A stretch of 47,219 nucleotides of DNA, taken from NCBI GenBank assembly GCA_020630175.1, contig JAHDBW010000012.1, positions 1-47,219 on the forward strand, read 5' to 3'. The first letter of the stretch is position 1. Every line of letters begins with the position of its first letter. This DNA is from Anaerolineales bacterium. GTDB lineage: Bacteria > Chloroflexota > Anaerolineae > Anaerolineales > UBA6668. The position numbers and the translations under genes are program-made. This document shows, piece by piece, positions 25,232 to 34,322 of the stretch. The notes beneath the pieces were generated by a model, which was not told where the DNA came from, did not search any database, and saw only the letters and a program-made list of their open reading frames with translations.

Positions 25232-26479
25232 GTGAAGCCGCTTAATATTGCTTTATTTCATAACCTGCCATCGGGCGGGGCGAAACGTGCAGTCTATGAC
25301 CTGACACGGCACTTAGCGGAACGTGGGCATCGGATTACCGAATATCGTTTTCCAACGGCGAACACAGATTATTTAGCGTTAGATGAATGGGTAAGCGAAA
25401 CAATTGCGTTACCGTTTACGCCGCTGCCCTACAAACATATTCCAATTCCGGGCGTTTCGCCACACGTTAATGCGTTGCGCCGCATCAAAACGCTGCGTCA
25501 ACTCGATGCCGCTTCGAAGCAATTTGCGGCACAAATTGATGCACAAGCGTTTGATGTTGTTTGGCTCAATGACTGCATCATCAGTCTAAAGCCATATCTG
25601 CTGCGCTATCTCAAAACGCCAAGCGTCTTTTACATCCATCACGGCCCCTATGAACGGGAGCAAGTGTACCTAAAACGCGTTGCGGCCACTCAGCCACAAG
25701 CGAGCCTCAAAGCCCGCATGTATGCGCTAACGGACAACCGGCGGGCGCGGTTTGAAAAAGCGGAAGAGTTACAAACATCGCAAGCTGCACCGTACGTGAT
25801 TACGAACTCGTTTTTCACTGCGGAATCGTATTTTCAATACTATGGCGTGCCAGCCTTAGTGTCTTACCTTGGGGTGGACACTGAAAAATTTGCGCCATTG
25901 GCCGCACCACGTGCAGGCTATGTGCTATCGGTTGGGTCAATGATTTATCGCAAAGGGCACCGCTTTGTGATTGAAGCATTGAGTTTATTGCCAGCAGAGA
26001 GTCGGCCAAAGTTGATCATTGCCGCCGATGCAAACTATTCTGAAGAGCATCAGCTGTTACTCAATATGGCGGCTAATCGGAATGTTACGCTCGAAATATT
26101 CAGCACCATTGACGACATGCGATTGCGTGAGCTTTATGCAAATGCGCAACTGTTGGCGTACGCGCCAATCCTAGAGCCGTTTGGCCTGGTTCCTTTAGAA
26201 GCAATGGCGGCTGGAACGCCTATCGTTGCCGTTGCCGAAGCCGGCATGCGTGAAACGGTTGACACAGAAGTGGGGCTACTTACAGATCGCAACCCAGCTG
26301 CATTTGCGGCGGCGGTTCAAACGTTGCTGGCAGACCCAGCACGGGCAGACCAGCTAGGTGCCGCCGGACGTGAGCGTGCCTTAACGCAATGGACATGGCA
26401 GGCCGCAACAGATAGCTTAGAAGGCCATCTGCGGGCAGCAATGCAGGGTGTTAAGACTAATCAGGTTGTGTCAGCCTAA
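25232..26479 (+). CDS. GT4 glycosyltransferase
   Basis: A 415-residue GT-B enzyme of family GT4. N-terminal domain: acceptor-side glycine loop NLPSGGAKRAV (11-21). C-terminal domain: phosphate-binding SMIYRKGH (236-243) and the E315-x7-E323 motif in EPFGLVPLE, followed by AMAAGTP. GTG 25232 is the first start after the propeller gene and keeps the beta-strand PLNIALFHNL; no Shine-Dalgarno is apparent. One base separates its stop from the next ATG. Retaining transfer from a nucleotide sugar on the cytoplasmic face is expected; donor unknown. Confidence 0.9.
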   Translation: MKPLNIALFHNLPSGGAKRAVYDLTRHLAERGHRITEYRFPTANTDYLALDEWVSETIALPFTPLPYKHIPIPGVSPHVNALRRIKTLRQLDAASKQFAAQIDAQAFDVVWLNDCIISLKPYLLRYLKTPSVFYIHHGPYEREQVYLKRVAATQPQASLKARMYALTDNRRARFEKAEELQTSQAAPYVITNSFFTAESYFQYYGVPALVSYLGVDTEKFAPLAAPRAGYVLSVGSMIYRKGHRFVIEALSLLPAESRPKLIIAADANYSEEHQLLLNMAANRNVTLEIFSTIDDMRLRELYANAQLLAYAPILEPFGLVPLEAMAAGTPIVAVAEAGMRETVDTEVGLLTDRNPAAFAAAVQTLLADPARADQLGAAGRERALTQWTWQAATDSLEGHLRAAMQGVKTNQVVSA

Positions 26480-26480
26480 T

Positions 26481-27365
26481 ATGCCTACGGTTTCTGTCTG
26501 TCTGCCGGTCTATAACGCCGAGGCGTACATTGGGGCTGCAATTGACAGCATTTTGGCGCAAACGTTTACCGATTTTGAGCTGGTCATTACCAATGAACCG
26601 GTGACAGATCGGACGGTGGAGATCATCGAGGCTTATGCAGATCCGCGCATTCGGTTTTATCAGAATGAAAAGCGGCTAGGTCTGGTTGGAAACTGGAATC
26701 AGTCTCTAACGCATAGCACGGCCGATTTGTTGGTGCTGATGCATCAAGACGATGTCATGCATCCTGAAAATTTGGCAGCTAAGGTTGCCCAGATGCAAGC
26801 CGACCCCGCCTTGGGGATGGTGTATTCAAACATTCGTCAAATTGATCAGTCTGGCGCGGTGATTGGCGGACATTGGTTGCCCGAGTCGCAATCCGCTGTG
26901 AATGAGACGCTGGCCGGTGCCGCTTGTGTGCAACGCCTGCTAACGGAAGGCAATATCATCTGTATGCCGAGCGTGATGTTTCGGCGTGATGCAGTTAAGG
27001 ACCATTGGTTTGATCCACGCTTAGCCTTTACGTGTGATCTTGAAATGTGGTTGCGGATTGCTAGCCATCGCAAGGTTGGCTATTTGGCAGACGCGCTGCT
27101 TGACTATCGAGCGCATGACGCGCAAGAAACCAGCCGGTTTAGCAAAGGCAAAGAAATTCTAGAATATCAGCAGGCGGTGGCAATATCGCTAAGCGAACAT
27201 TACGCCGCGCCGCAGCCAGAGCTAGCACAACAAGCTGCGGCCTATCTGGGTGATTGGGCTTTAGGCATGGCAAAATGGAAGCTCAAAAGCGGTGAGTTTT
27301 CTAGTGGATTTGGTTATTTCAATGCGTGGCGTCAGGTTACGTTTAATTCAAAATTGTTGACATGA
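26481..27365 (+). CDS. GT2 glycosyltransferase with altered donor motif
   Basis: A 294-residue GT2 enzyme. It opens VSVCLPVYNAEAYI (4-17) and has the later block H88-Q-D-D91 that should bind the metal and diphosphate. The first donor motif, normally V-D-D-G-S-T-D, is here T-N-E-P-V-T-D (37-43), so the uridine/ribose-binding Asp pair is missing. Either the donor contact differs or activity is reduced. The rest, including ENLAAKVAQM and the DLEMWLR acceptor helix, is intact and the frame is unbroken. ATG 26481 is one base after the GT4 stop, and its own end overlaps the next start by four bases (ATGA). Confidence 0.85.
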   Translation: MPTVSVCLPVYNAEAYIGAAIDSILAQTFTDFELVITNEPVTDRTVEIIEAYADPRIRFYQNEKRLGLVGNWNQSLTHSTADLLVLMHQDDVMHPENLAAKVAQMQADPALGMVYSNIRQIDQSGAVIGGHWLPESQSAVNETLAGAACVQRLLTEGNIICMPSVMFRRDAVKDHWFDPRLAFTCDLEMWLRIASHRKVGYLADALLDYRAHDAQETSRFSKGKEILEYQQAVAISLSEHYAAPQPELAQQAAAYLGDWALGMAKWKLKSGEFSSGFGYFNAWRQVTFNSKLLT

Positions 27366-28630
27366 ACATTATTTTTGTGTGCGATCAGTATCCACCCGTC
27401 GATCGAGGGGGGTATGCGCAACTATGTTATGACTTAGCGCATGGGCTGCGTGGGGCGGGCCATGACGTGACTATTCTCTGTAATGCAGATGAGGCAACGC
27501 ATTTTGATGCGGAGCCCGTTTTGCGTTTACTGAATCCGCCACTCAATTTTGAAGATAGCCTGCCTGTGCCTGCGCAACAGTTATTTCAAATGCCGAAGCG
27601 CCGCGCGCATAACCTGAAAATTTTCAACCAACTGTTGGCAGACAAGTCGCCGCAGGTGGTGATGTTCTGGCCCAATATTTATTTAGATTACCACCTAATG
27701 AAGGCCGCTGAAGCGCTGCCAGACGTAGTGGTGTCTTATTACATTGCGGGCGTTTCCCCAACTGACCCTTCAGCGCTTGACCGCTACTGGGCAGGTGAAG
27801 CAAAGTCTGGGGTGGGTAATTTTGTGCGCACCGTGCTCGGGCCATTGGTCGAAAAATCAGACGATCTGGGGCAGCGGCTCAAGTTGGACAATGTGCTGAC
27901 TGTGAGTGAATATGAACGTCAACGCATGCTGGCGTGTGGCGTCGCGCCAGAAAATGTCACTGTCTGCCACAATGGTATTGACCCTGAGCAATTTCCATTT
28001 AGAGGCATGCCCTCTGATATGCGTGAGCCCGGGCAATCGTTGCGCGTGCTTTATACCGGCCGCTTAGTTGAAACGAAAGGCGCACACACTGCGGTGGCTG
28101 CGTTTCGCTATCTCAATGAGCAACATCCTGAAGCTGATATCAAACTGACGCTACTGGGCAGCGGCCCACAAGCGTTTGTGGATCAGCTTGATGCGCAAAT
28201 TACAGCGCACGATTTAGCCCATTCCGTCGAACGGCATGGTTGGATCGCGCGTGATGCTGTGCCCGCGTTTATGCAGCAATTTGATGTGCTGCTATTACCA
28301 ACTGTACACGCTGAGCCTTTAGCCCGTTCGCCCCAAGAGGCGATGGCAATGGGCTTGGTTGTGGTAGGGACACCGACCGGTGGAACGCCAGAAATTTTGC
28401 AGCACGGCCTAAACGGACTGACTTTTCAACCTGAAAATGAGATCGAATTGGCGAACACCTTAGTGCGTCTTTATAGCGATATCAAACTTGGCGACAAATT
28501 GGTAACCGGTGGGCGTAAGTCTGTGCTCAATCGCTTTACGATTGACCGCATGATTGAGGAAGTTGACGCATACTTCTCTGATTGGAGTGCGCAGAAACGG
28601 GCTCAGCAAGTGGCTAGCTCTCGCTCATGA
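27362..28630 (+). CDS. GT4 glycosyltransferase
   Basis: A 422-residue GT-B enzyme. N-terminal loop DQYPPVDRGGYAQL (8-21), phosphate-binding TGRLVETKG (232-240) and E318-x7-E326 (EPLARSPQEAMA) are present. The E-x7-E motif has Leu-Ala-Arg-Ser where Phe-Gly-x is usual, a common variant. An inserted helix-rich part (about 70-170) is longer than in the neighbouring GT4. It overlaps the GT2 before it and the acyltransferase after it by four bases each (ATGA), so translation is coupled throughout. Confidence 0.9.
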   Translation: MNIIFVCDQYPPVDRGGYAQLCYDLAHGLRGAGHDVTILCNADEATHFDAEPVLRLLNPPLNFEDSLPVPAQQLFQMPKRRAHNLKIFNQLLADKSPQVVMFWPNIYLDYHLMKAAEALPDVVVSYYIAGVSPTDPSALDRYWAGEAKSGVGNFVRTVLGPLVEKSDDLGQRLKLDNVLTVSEYERQRMLACGVAPENVTVCHNGIDPEQFPFRGMPSDMREPGQSLRVLYTGRLVETKGAHTAVAAFRYLNEQHPEADIKLTLLGSGPQAFVDQLDAQITAHDLAHSVERHGWIARDAVPAFMQQFDVLLLPTVHAEPLARSPQEAMAMGLVVVGTPTGGTPEILQHGLNGLTFQPENEIELANTLVRLYSDIKLGDKLVTGGRKSVLNRFTIDRMIEEVDAYFSDWSAQKRAQQVASSRS

Positions 28631-29241
28631 CCGAAGAATTTGCCGTTCCGACGTCACCATCTGGTGGCCGTTTATCGCGCTTGCCGCAGCCGATTAAAGA
28701 ACTTTTGTTAAAGGTCTATTGGCTTGGGTATGACGGTCGTGATTATGTAGCGGAACTTGCCTGCCGCATTCCTTCTAACCGCGTAAGGTTGGGGATTTTG
28801 CGGTTGTTAGGTGCAAGTATTGGTAAGAAGACGAGCTTGCATCGCGGGTGCAGGCTGTACTTGCCACCACGCATTACGGTCGGCAAGAATACAATTATCA
28901 ACCGTGACGTGCTGCTTGATGGGCGCATGGGGTTGACGATTGGTGAAAATGTAAGCATTTCTGAAGGCTGTATGGTGCTGTCACTTGAACATGATCCTAA
29001 CAGCCCTAGCTTTGATAATCGCGGCGCAGCGGTAACCATTGAAGACTATGTTTTTATTGGCAGCCGTGCCACTATTTTGCCGGGTATTCACTTGGCAAAA
29101 GGCGCTGTAGTCGGGGCTGGTGCAGTTGTGACAAAAGACGTTGCGCCATTCCAAATTGTGGCTGGCGTACCCGCTAAGGTGATTGGCGAGCGGTCGCAAG
29201 ACTTGACGTATCAACTTGATTACCGCAAGTTCTTGGGCTAA
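28627..29241 (+). CDS. WcaF-like hexapeptide acetyltransferase
   Basis: A 204-residue left-handed beta-helix acyltransferase resembling colanic-acid-type O-acetyltransferases. The N-terminal 55 residues are helical and basic. Repeats start at RITVGKN and continue through LTIGENVSI, VTIEDYVFIG and ATILPG, ending with the family block [24 protein letters not shown]. The catalytic His is probably in the SLEHDPN loop. Acetyl-CoA donor and a sugar hydroxyl acceptor are expected. It overlaps the GT4 before it (ATGA) and is six bases from the next gene. Confidence 0.87.
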   Translation: MTEEFAVPTSPSGGRLSRLPQPIKELLLKVYWLGYDGRDYVAELACRIPSNRVRLGILRLLGASIGKKTSLHRGCRLYLPPRITVGKNTIINRDVLLDGRMGLTIGENVSISEGCMVLSLEHDPNSPSFDNRGAAVTIEDYVFIGSRATILPGIHLAKGAVVGAGAVVTKDVAPFQIVAGVPAKVIGERSQDLTYQLDYRKFLG

Positions 29242-29246
29242 TCCAC

Positions 29247-30461
29247 ATGCGCTTGCTCTTTCTTTCAACCTGGTTTCCTTCGCCGCCAATCAATGGTGCG
29301 AAGCTGCGCATCAACAATATGCTGACGTACCTCACAGAACAGCATGATGTTGATCTGTTTACCTATGTCAATACGCTAGATCCAGCGTTGGTTGAACGGG
29401 AATTGCCATATTGGGAAACGCGTTGCGATCATGTTGAGACTGTACCGTTACCGGCATTTAATGCAACTCGCGCGAAGTTAGGGTATGCGTCGAAGTATCC
29501 ACGCCATTTAGTTGCGCGGCATGATGCAGCACTTGAAGCGCGATTGCGCACGCTTGTAAGCACAACGCAATATGATGCGGTGATTACGTCTGAAGTCGGT
29601 CCGGCGAGTGGGATTTCTTACTACGCAGGGCGGCTAGCGGCTGAAATCAAGGCACCGCAGGTATTTGACTGCTTAGAAGTTGGTACCTATCTGAATGCGA
29701 TTGATCCTGAGCTGCCGTTGACGAAGCGTTTGCCGCGTGAATTTACATGGCGGAAGACCAAGTCTTATCTGCAAGGGCTGTTAGAAAAATTTGCCTTAAC
29801 TACGGTGCCATCTGATCTTGAAAAAGACATTATCAATGACGTCGTGGGGCATGGGTTACGTGTTGAAACCGTGCCACATAGCTTGGACTTGTCGCGCCTG
29901 ACATTTGGCGATGCAGCTGCCACGGAACCAGACACGCTGGTGTACAGCGGGTCGCTAACGTATGCGCCGAATAAAGAGGCGGTAGTGTGGTTTCTTGAAG
30001 AAATCTTCCCGCTAATCTTGACCAAAAGACCAAACGCGCGTCTAAAGGTATTAGGGGCAACGGCAGATTTAGATGTGGCCTATTGGGAAGCGCAGCGGCC
30101 AGTTACATTTGTCGGCTTAGTTGAAGATGTGCGTACATACATCTGGAATAGCCAAGTCAACATTGTGTCGCTAGTGTCTGGGTCTGGCACGCGCTTGAAA
30201 ATCATGGAGTCGTTGGCGCTTGGAACGCCGGTTGTTTCAACCAGCAAGGGCGCAGAAGGGCTGTTGATCACACCTGAAGCACACTACTTACAAGCCAATA
30301 GCGCAACTGAATTTGCAGATTGTGTCCTGCGCTTGTTAGAAGACCCGAATTTACACACAACACTGCGGGCGGCTGGACGCCAAGTTGTTGAAGAAAAATA
30401 TGAACGCGACGCGGTTGGTAAGCAGTTCGACGCGTTATTAGAGTCGGTAATAAAGAGATAG
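29247..30461 (+). CDS. GT4-type glycosyltransferase (paralogue group A)
   Basis: A 404-residue GT-B enzyme of the group often annotated as exopolysaccharide or PEP-CTERM-associated sugar transferase. N-terminus is MRLLFLSTWFPSPPINGAKLRIN; the NGAK loop takes the place of the usual GG-x-x loop. The C-terminal domain has GSLTYAPNKEAV (about 230-241) and the terminal block GSGTRLKIMESLALGTPVVS, in which the first Glu of E-x7-E is replaced. Two relatives, at 33.1 and 35.7 kb, share the same N-terminus and the end block (AGGGMRVKILTAWARG and YGAGSQFKVLEAMASR). The three look like internal duplicates that have diverged in specificity. It ends the close-packed gene run, 62 bases before the polymerase gene. 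Confidence 0.87.
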   Translation: MRLLFLSTWFPSPPINGAKLRINNMLTYLTEQHDVDLFTYVNTLDPALVERELPYWETRCDHVETVPLPAFNATRAKLGYASKYPRHLVARHDAALEARLRTLVSTTQYDAVITSEVGPASGISYYAGRLAAEIKAPQVFDCLEVGTYLNAIDPELPLTKRLPREFTWRKTKSYLQGLLEKFALTTVPSDLEKDIINDVVGHGLRVETVPHSLDLSRLTFGDAAATEPDTLVYSGSLTYAPNKEAVVWFLEEIFPLILTKRPNARLKVLGATADLDVAYWEAQRPVTFVGLVEDVRTYIWNSQVNIVSLVSGSGTRLKIMESLALGTPVVSTSKGAEGLLITPEAHYLQANSATEFADCVLRLLEDPNLHTTLRAAGRQVVEEKYERDAVGKQFDALLESVIKR

Positions 30462-30523
30462 TAACGACACGGGTCTCTGAACATAATCTCCCAGAGGGAT
30501 GTGAACAGTTACAAGAAATAATT

Positions 30524-31999
30524 ATGTCAATTTTTGAACCTTCGAAATTTACCCAAGAAAATCGCACTTGGCTCATCCCGGCTACAGTGATTACCGGCGG
30601 GTTATTGGTTGCCATTGTCTTGGCATTCAGGCCTTCTATGATGTTTGTTGTGCTGTTAGTTGCCGTTTTTGGCGGCTTGGCAGTTTGGCAAAACGAAGGG
30701 TTTGGTTGGCTGGCGCTCATTGTCGGTGGGTTAATTGTGCCAACCGCGCTCGGCACTGGCACAGAATCTGAACTGAATGCAGCGTTTTTGCTCGTGCCAA
30801 CGATGTTTGGCATTTGGGTTGTCAAGGGTCTGTTAGATGGACAGCTTAGATTGATGCGCTCGCCGGTGATGTCGGCGCTGATCTTCTTTATTATTGCAAC
30901 AACGCTTTCGCTGGCAGCGAGTTCAATTTTGTGGAATCCGTTTGCTGAACTTGCTCCGTTTAACACCCGCGTTGCAGGCTGGGGCTTGTATGTATTTTCA
31001 GCTTTAGCGCTGATTACAATTGCGCACCAAATTCACGATGTGCGTTGGCTAAAGGTCTTTACTTACACATTTATTTTGATTGCTGGTGTACAAGCAGTTT
31101 CACGGATTTTTCCAGTGCTGGCACCGGTTGCGCAATTCTATCCAAACGGGGCAACGGGCAGTCTGTTCTGGGTCTGGCTGATTGTAATGGCTGGCTCACA
31201 AGCAATCTTTAACCGCTCGCTAGATTGGCGTTGGCGCTTCGTACTAATCGTGCTTACGCTGGCTACAATCTACGCGCAAGTTCACCCTGATGCCCGGCAC
31301 TGGGCGTCTGGCTGGATCCCCGTGATTAGCGCTGCGATTTGTTTGCTGTTCTTGGTAAACCCGCGCGTTGGTGTGATTGTTGGCCTGATTGCCGGTGGCT
31401 ATTGGCTGACAACGCTGTTTCAAACGGATTACAGCACGCGCCCAACGGTGGATTTGCTTCAACTCACCAGTGGGCAGACTTTAGAATCGCTGGTGTTGTT
31501 TAGTGATGATCAATACAGCTTTATTTCACGGATTGCGGCGTGGCAAATCATTTTGCAAAAGATCTTTATGAGTAACCCGATCACTGGCGTTGGTCCGGCG
31601 AATTATTACTTCTATACGCCGCTGTATCCAATCTTTGGTTGGTATGTAAAGTTCAACTCACACAATCAATTTGTTGATATTCTGGCCCAAACCGGCATTC
31701 TTGGAATGGCTGGGTTCTTATGGTTCTATGCGGCTATCACGCGCGTTGGTTGGCAATTGCGGTCTGTTATCCAAGATGATTTTGAACGGGCCTATGTCTT
31801 AGGCTGTCTGGCTGGGCTAGGGGGCACATTTGTGGCCTGTGTGCTGGGAGATTGGCTGCTGCCGTTTGCGTATAACGTGGGCGTGGCTGGGTTCCGCTCT
31901 TCTATTATTGCGTGGGTCTTTTTGGGTGGGCTGTTGGTTATCAAGCGTTTGCGTGATGCGCAACAACCTGAGTTGCCAAATACCAACTTCGACTTCTGA
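30524..31999 (+). CDS. O-antigen polymerase/ligase-like membrane protein (Wzy/WaaL type)
   Basis: A 491-residue protein with about twelve hydrophobic helices. The C-terminal half has the Wzy_C pattern: S-R-I-A-A-W (near 337) with GVGPANYY (about 356-363), a periplasmic loop containing FNSHNQFVD, then LAQTGILGMAGF. The paired Arg and His are the residues thought to bind the lipid-pyrophosphate substrates. It either polymerises lipid-linked repeat units or ligates chains to an acceptor; sequence does not separate these. The upstream 62-base gap has no good promoter, so it is probably the last gene of the 18.7-32.0 kb transcript. Confidence 0.87.
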   Translation: MSIFEPSKFTQENRTWLIPATVITGGLLVAIVLAFRPSMMFVVLLVAVFGGLAVWQNEGFGWLALIVGGLIVPTALGTGTESELNAAFLLVPTMFGIWVVKGLLDGQLRLMRSPVMSALIFFIIATTLSLAASSILWNPFAELAPFNTRVAGWGLYVFSALALITIAHQIHDVRWLKVFTYTFILIAGVQAVSRIFPVLAPVAQFYPNGATGSLFWVWLIVMAGSQAIFNRSLDWRWRFVLIVLTLATIYAQVHPDARHWASGWIPVISAAICLLFLVNPRVGVIVGLIAGGYWLTTLFQTDYSTRPTVDLLQLTSGQTLESLVLFSDDQYSFISRIAAWQIILQKIFMSNPITGVGPANYYFYTPLYPIFGWYVKFNSHNQFVDILAQTGILGMAGFLWFYAAITRVGWQLRSVIQDDFERAYVLGCLAGLGGTFVACVLGDWLLPFAYNVGVAGFRSSIIAWVFLGGLLVIKRLRDAQQPELPNTNFDF

Positions 32000-32065
32000 T
32001 TCAAACGCAATTCAAACACGATCAGAACGTCACCGTTATTTTATTATTTCTCTACTAAACTAAAA

Positions 32066-32095
32066 TTGAATTGACCTTTGTAGTTGTAATACAAT
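32066..32095 (+). promoter_or_regulatory. Candidate promoter of the second glycan operon
   Basis: TTGAAT (32066-32071), an 18-base spacer and TACAAT (32090-32095) lie in the 189-base gap after the polymerase gene. This is the widest gap inside the glycan locus. A transcript from here would include the GT2 to sugar-phosphotransferase genes. Confidence 0.4.
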
Positions 32096-32133
32096 TTTTG
32101 CTGCAATACGTAATGATTGCACCTAGTTGTACT

Positions 32134-32170
32134 AAGATCAGCTTCGCTTCAGTGGCGAACGCCTTGATCT
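32134..32170 (+). other. Hairpin in the leader of the second glycan operon
   Basis: AAGATCA pairs with TTGATCT (32164-32170, one end mismatch), and inside it TTCGC pairs with GCGAA around loop TTCAGTG. The stem ends 18 bases before the GT2 ATG and is followed by AAATTTTCTTTT. It could be a weak terminator of the upstream transcript or a leader element. Confidence 0.4.
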
Positions 32171-32188
32171 AAATTTTCTTTTGACCTT

Positions 32189-33109
32189 ATGAACGGAGTA
32201 TCAATCATAATTGTGAGTTGGAACACGCGCTCGCTCGTCGTGGACTGCCTCCGTTCTATTTATCAAAGCACGATGCAAACGCCGTTTGAGGTGATTGTGC
32301 TTGATAACAATTCCTCCGACGATACGGTCGCTGCGATTGAAGCCGAGTTTCCTGATGTCAATGTGATTGCGTCACGTGAAAACCTGGGATTTGCGAAAGG
32401 CAATAATCGCGCGGCAGAGCTTGCCCAGATGCCGCATGTGCTGTTGCTCAATCCTGATACGGTGGTGCACGCAGGCGCAATTGATACGCTCAATGCTTAC
32501 CTGACGGCTCACCAGCAGTTAGGCGCAGTTGGCCCGCGTACTGAAAACCCAGACGCGACTTTACAAGTCTCCGCTTGGCCAGCTCCAACGCTTTTTCGTG
32601 AAGCTTGGCGCATGTTCCATTTAGATAAACTCAAACGCCTAAGCGAATATCCAACGGCATTTTTTGCGCCGCAGCACGCCCCCCAAGCGGTCGATGTGCT
32701 GTTGGGCGCGTGCATTTTGATGCCGACTAAGCTTTTTTGGGAATTAGGCGGCTTTGATGAAGCCTATTTTATTTACTCTGAAGAAGTAGATCTGTGTGAA
32801 AAAATTAGCGCGGCTGGCTATGCGATTGAGTACTGTCCGCAGGCAACTATTACACACTTGGGTGGCCAAAGCACTGGCCAAGTTGCCGATGAGATGTTCC
32901 TTGAACTGTATCGCAATAAAGTGAAATTCTTCCGTAAACGGCGGGGGGCGCTCAAAACGACGCTGTATAAAGGCGTGCTTTACAGCTCGTCATGGATGCG
33001 GTTGTTGCTTAGCAATGTGTCGTCTATGGTGCGGCGCTCTAGTTCTGAACATGTGGCTACCAAAACGCGTCAGTATCGCAAGCTAATCGCGGCGTTAGGA
33101 GAAATGTAA
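32189..33109 (+). CDS. WbbL-like GT2 glycosyltransferase
   Basis: A 306-residue GT2 enzyme of the rhamnosyltransferase-like group. VSIIIVSWNTRS (4-15), donor motif L-D-N-N-S-S-D-D-T (38-46), ENLGFAKGNN (64-73) and the metal-binding N88-P-D90 are all present. An acceptor-site block GGFDEAYFIYSEEVDLC follows at about 188-204. These are diagnostic of the group. No Shine-Dalgarno is visible. It is the first gene of the second run, with one base to the next ATG. Confidence 0.9.
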   Translation: MNGVSIIIVSWNTRSLVVDCLRSIYQSTMQTPFEVIVLDNNSSDDTVAAIEAEFPDVNVIASRENLGFAKGNNRAAELAQMPHVLLLNPDTVVHAGAIDTLNAYLTAHQQLGAVGPRTENPDATLQVSAWPAPTLFREAWRMFHLDKLKRLSEYPTAFFAPQHAPQAVDVLLGACILMPTKLFWELGGFDEAYFIYSEEVDLCEKISAAGYAIEYCPQATITHLGGQSTGQVADEMFLELYRNKVKFFRKRRGALKTTLYKGVLYSSSWMRLLLSNVSSMVRRSSSEHVATKTRQYRKLIAALGEM

Positions 33110-33110
33110 A

Positions 33111-34322
33111 ATGCGAATTTTATTTCTGACGCAAGTATTGCCTTACCCATTAGATGCAGGCCCCAAAGTGCGCGCCTATTATGTGCTGCGGCATTTGGCA
33201 CAGCAGCATGATGTCACGCTAGTTTCATTTGTGCGCGATAGCGATACGCCTGAAGCGATTGCGCACTTAGAACACTATGTAGACGCAGTGCTAACGACCA
33301 CAATGGCGCGGTCTAAAGTGCGTGAGGTTAAGGCCTTGGCGCGTAGCGTTGTTTCTGGCGACCCGCTGCTGATTACGCGTGATGCAGTTGCCGAAATGTA
33401 TCAGCTGTTAGACCAGCATCTGGCGCAGCATGCTTATGATGTGGTTCATGCTGACCAACTGTGGATGGCACCATACGCTCAGTATGTCCAGCGCCAGGCC
33501 GCAAAGCAGGGCCAGTCTGTCCGCACGATTATCGACAAGCACAATGCCGTGTTCTTAGTGCCGCAGCGCATGGCAGATGCCAGCGCAAACCCCGCTGTAA
33601 AGCTGCTATTCAAGCGTGAAGAAGGCTTGATGAAGCGCTATGAGGCGCAGATCTGCAATTCTTTTGACAAGGTGGTGGCGCTCACGCCAGATGACCGCGA
33701 CTCGATGCTGGGTCTTTATCAAAACGGTAATCGACCACAGCCTTTCCCCACAATTCCAATTTGTATTGATTCGGACGATGTCACGGTGGTTCCAAATTTG
33801 GCAACTGCTGAGACGGTCTTCTTTATGGGTGGCATGCATTGGCCGCCAAATGCCGATGGCGTTAGTTGGTTTGTCAATACGGCTTGGCCGGATGTACAAA
33901 CAGCGGTCCCAAGTGCGGTATTTGATGTGGTCGGAAAAAATCCACCAGCGGATATTCAAGTTAGCGGTGTAAATGCCGCTGGGTTTGTCATTGACCCAGA
34001 ACCATTCTGGCAGCGTGCGCGGGCCTTTGTTGTGCCGCTGCGCGCCGGTGGGGGAATGCGGGTCAAGATCCTAACCGCTTGGGCGCGTGGCGTGCCGATT
34101 GTGTCTACAACGATTGGTGCTGAAGGCATTAACTACACCGATGGCGAAGATATTTTGATTGCCGATACGCCCGCTGCGTTTGCAACCGCAATCCAGCGCT
34201 TATTATCTGATGATGAACTCGCCTTACGGTTGGCCGCTAACGGTCGCAAAACAGTTTCAGAACAGTACGACTGGAAAGTAATTTATCCACAATGGGATGC
34301 AGTATATGAACGCGCAAGTTAA
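33111..34322 (+). CDS. GT4-type glycosyltransferase (paralogue group A)
   Basis: A 403-residue GT-B enzyme related to those at 29.2 and 35.7 kb. It starts MRILFLTQVLPYPLDAGPKVRAY, has an internal linker DKHNAVF and the sugar-phosphate block GGMHWPPNADGVSWF (about 237-251). The end block is RAGGGMRVKILTAWARGVPIV, with an Arg-Val-Lys rather than the acidic residue of classical GT4. The 3' end overlaps the next gene by 17 or 26 bases, depending on start choice. Confidence 0.88.
   Translation: MRILFLTQVLPYPLDAGPKVRAYYVLRHLAQQHDVTLVSFVRDSDTPEAIAHLEHYVDAVLTTTMARSKVREVKALARSVVSGDPLLITRDAVAEMYQLLDQHLAQHAYDVVHADQLWMAPYAQYVQRQAAKQGQSVRTIIDKHNAVFLVPQRMADASANPAVKLLFKREEGLMKRYEAQICNSFDKVVALTPDDRDSMLGLYQNGNRPQPFPTIPICIDSDDVTVVPNLATAETVFFMGGMHWPPNADGVSWFVNTAWPDVQTAVPSAVFDVVGKNPPADIQVSGVNAAGFVIDPEPFWQRARAFVVPLRAGGGMRVKILTAWARGVPIVSTTIGAEGINYTDGEDILIADTPAAFATAIQRLLSDDELALRLAANGRKTVSEQYDWKVIYPQWDAVYERAS

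Noticed and set aside
30268-30966. A 232-codon minus-strand frame over the GT4 end and polymerase start
   Set aside because: It spans two genes with strong family matches on the other strand and has no recognisable domain.
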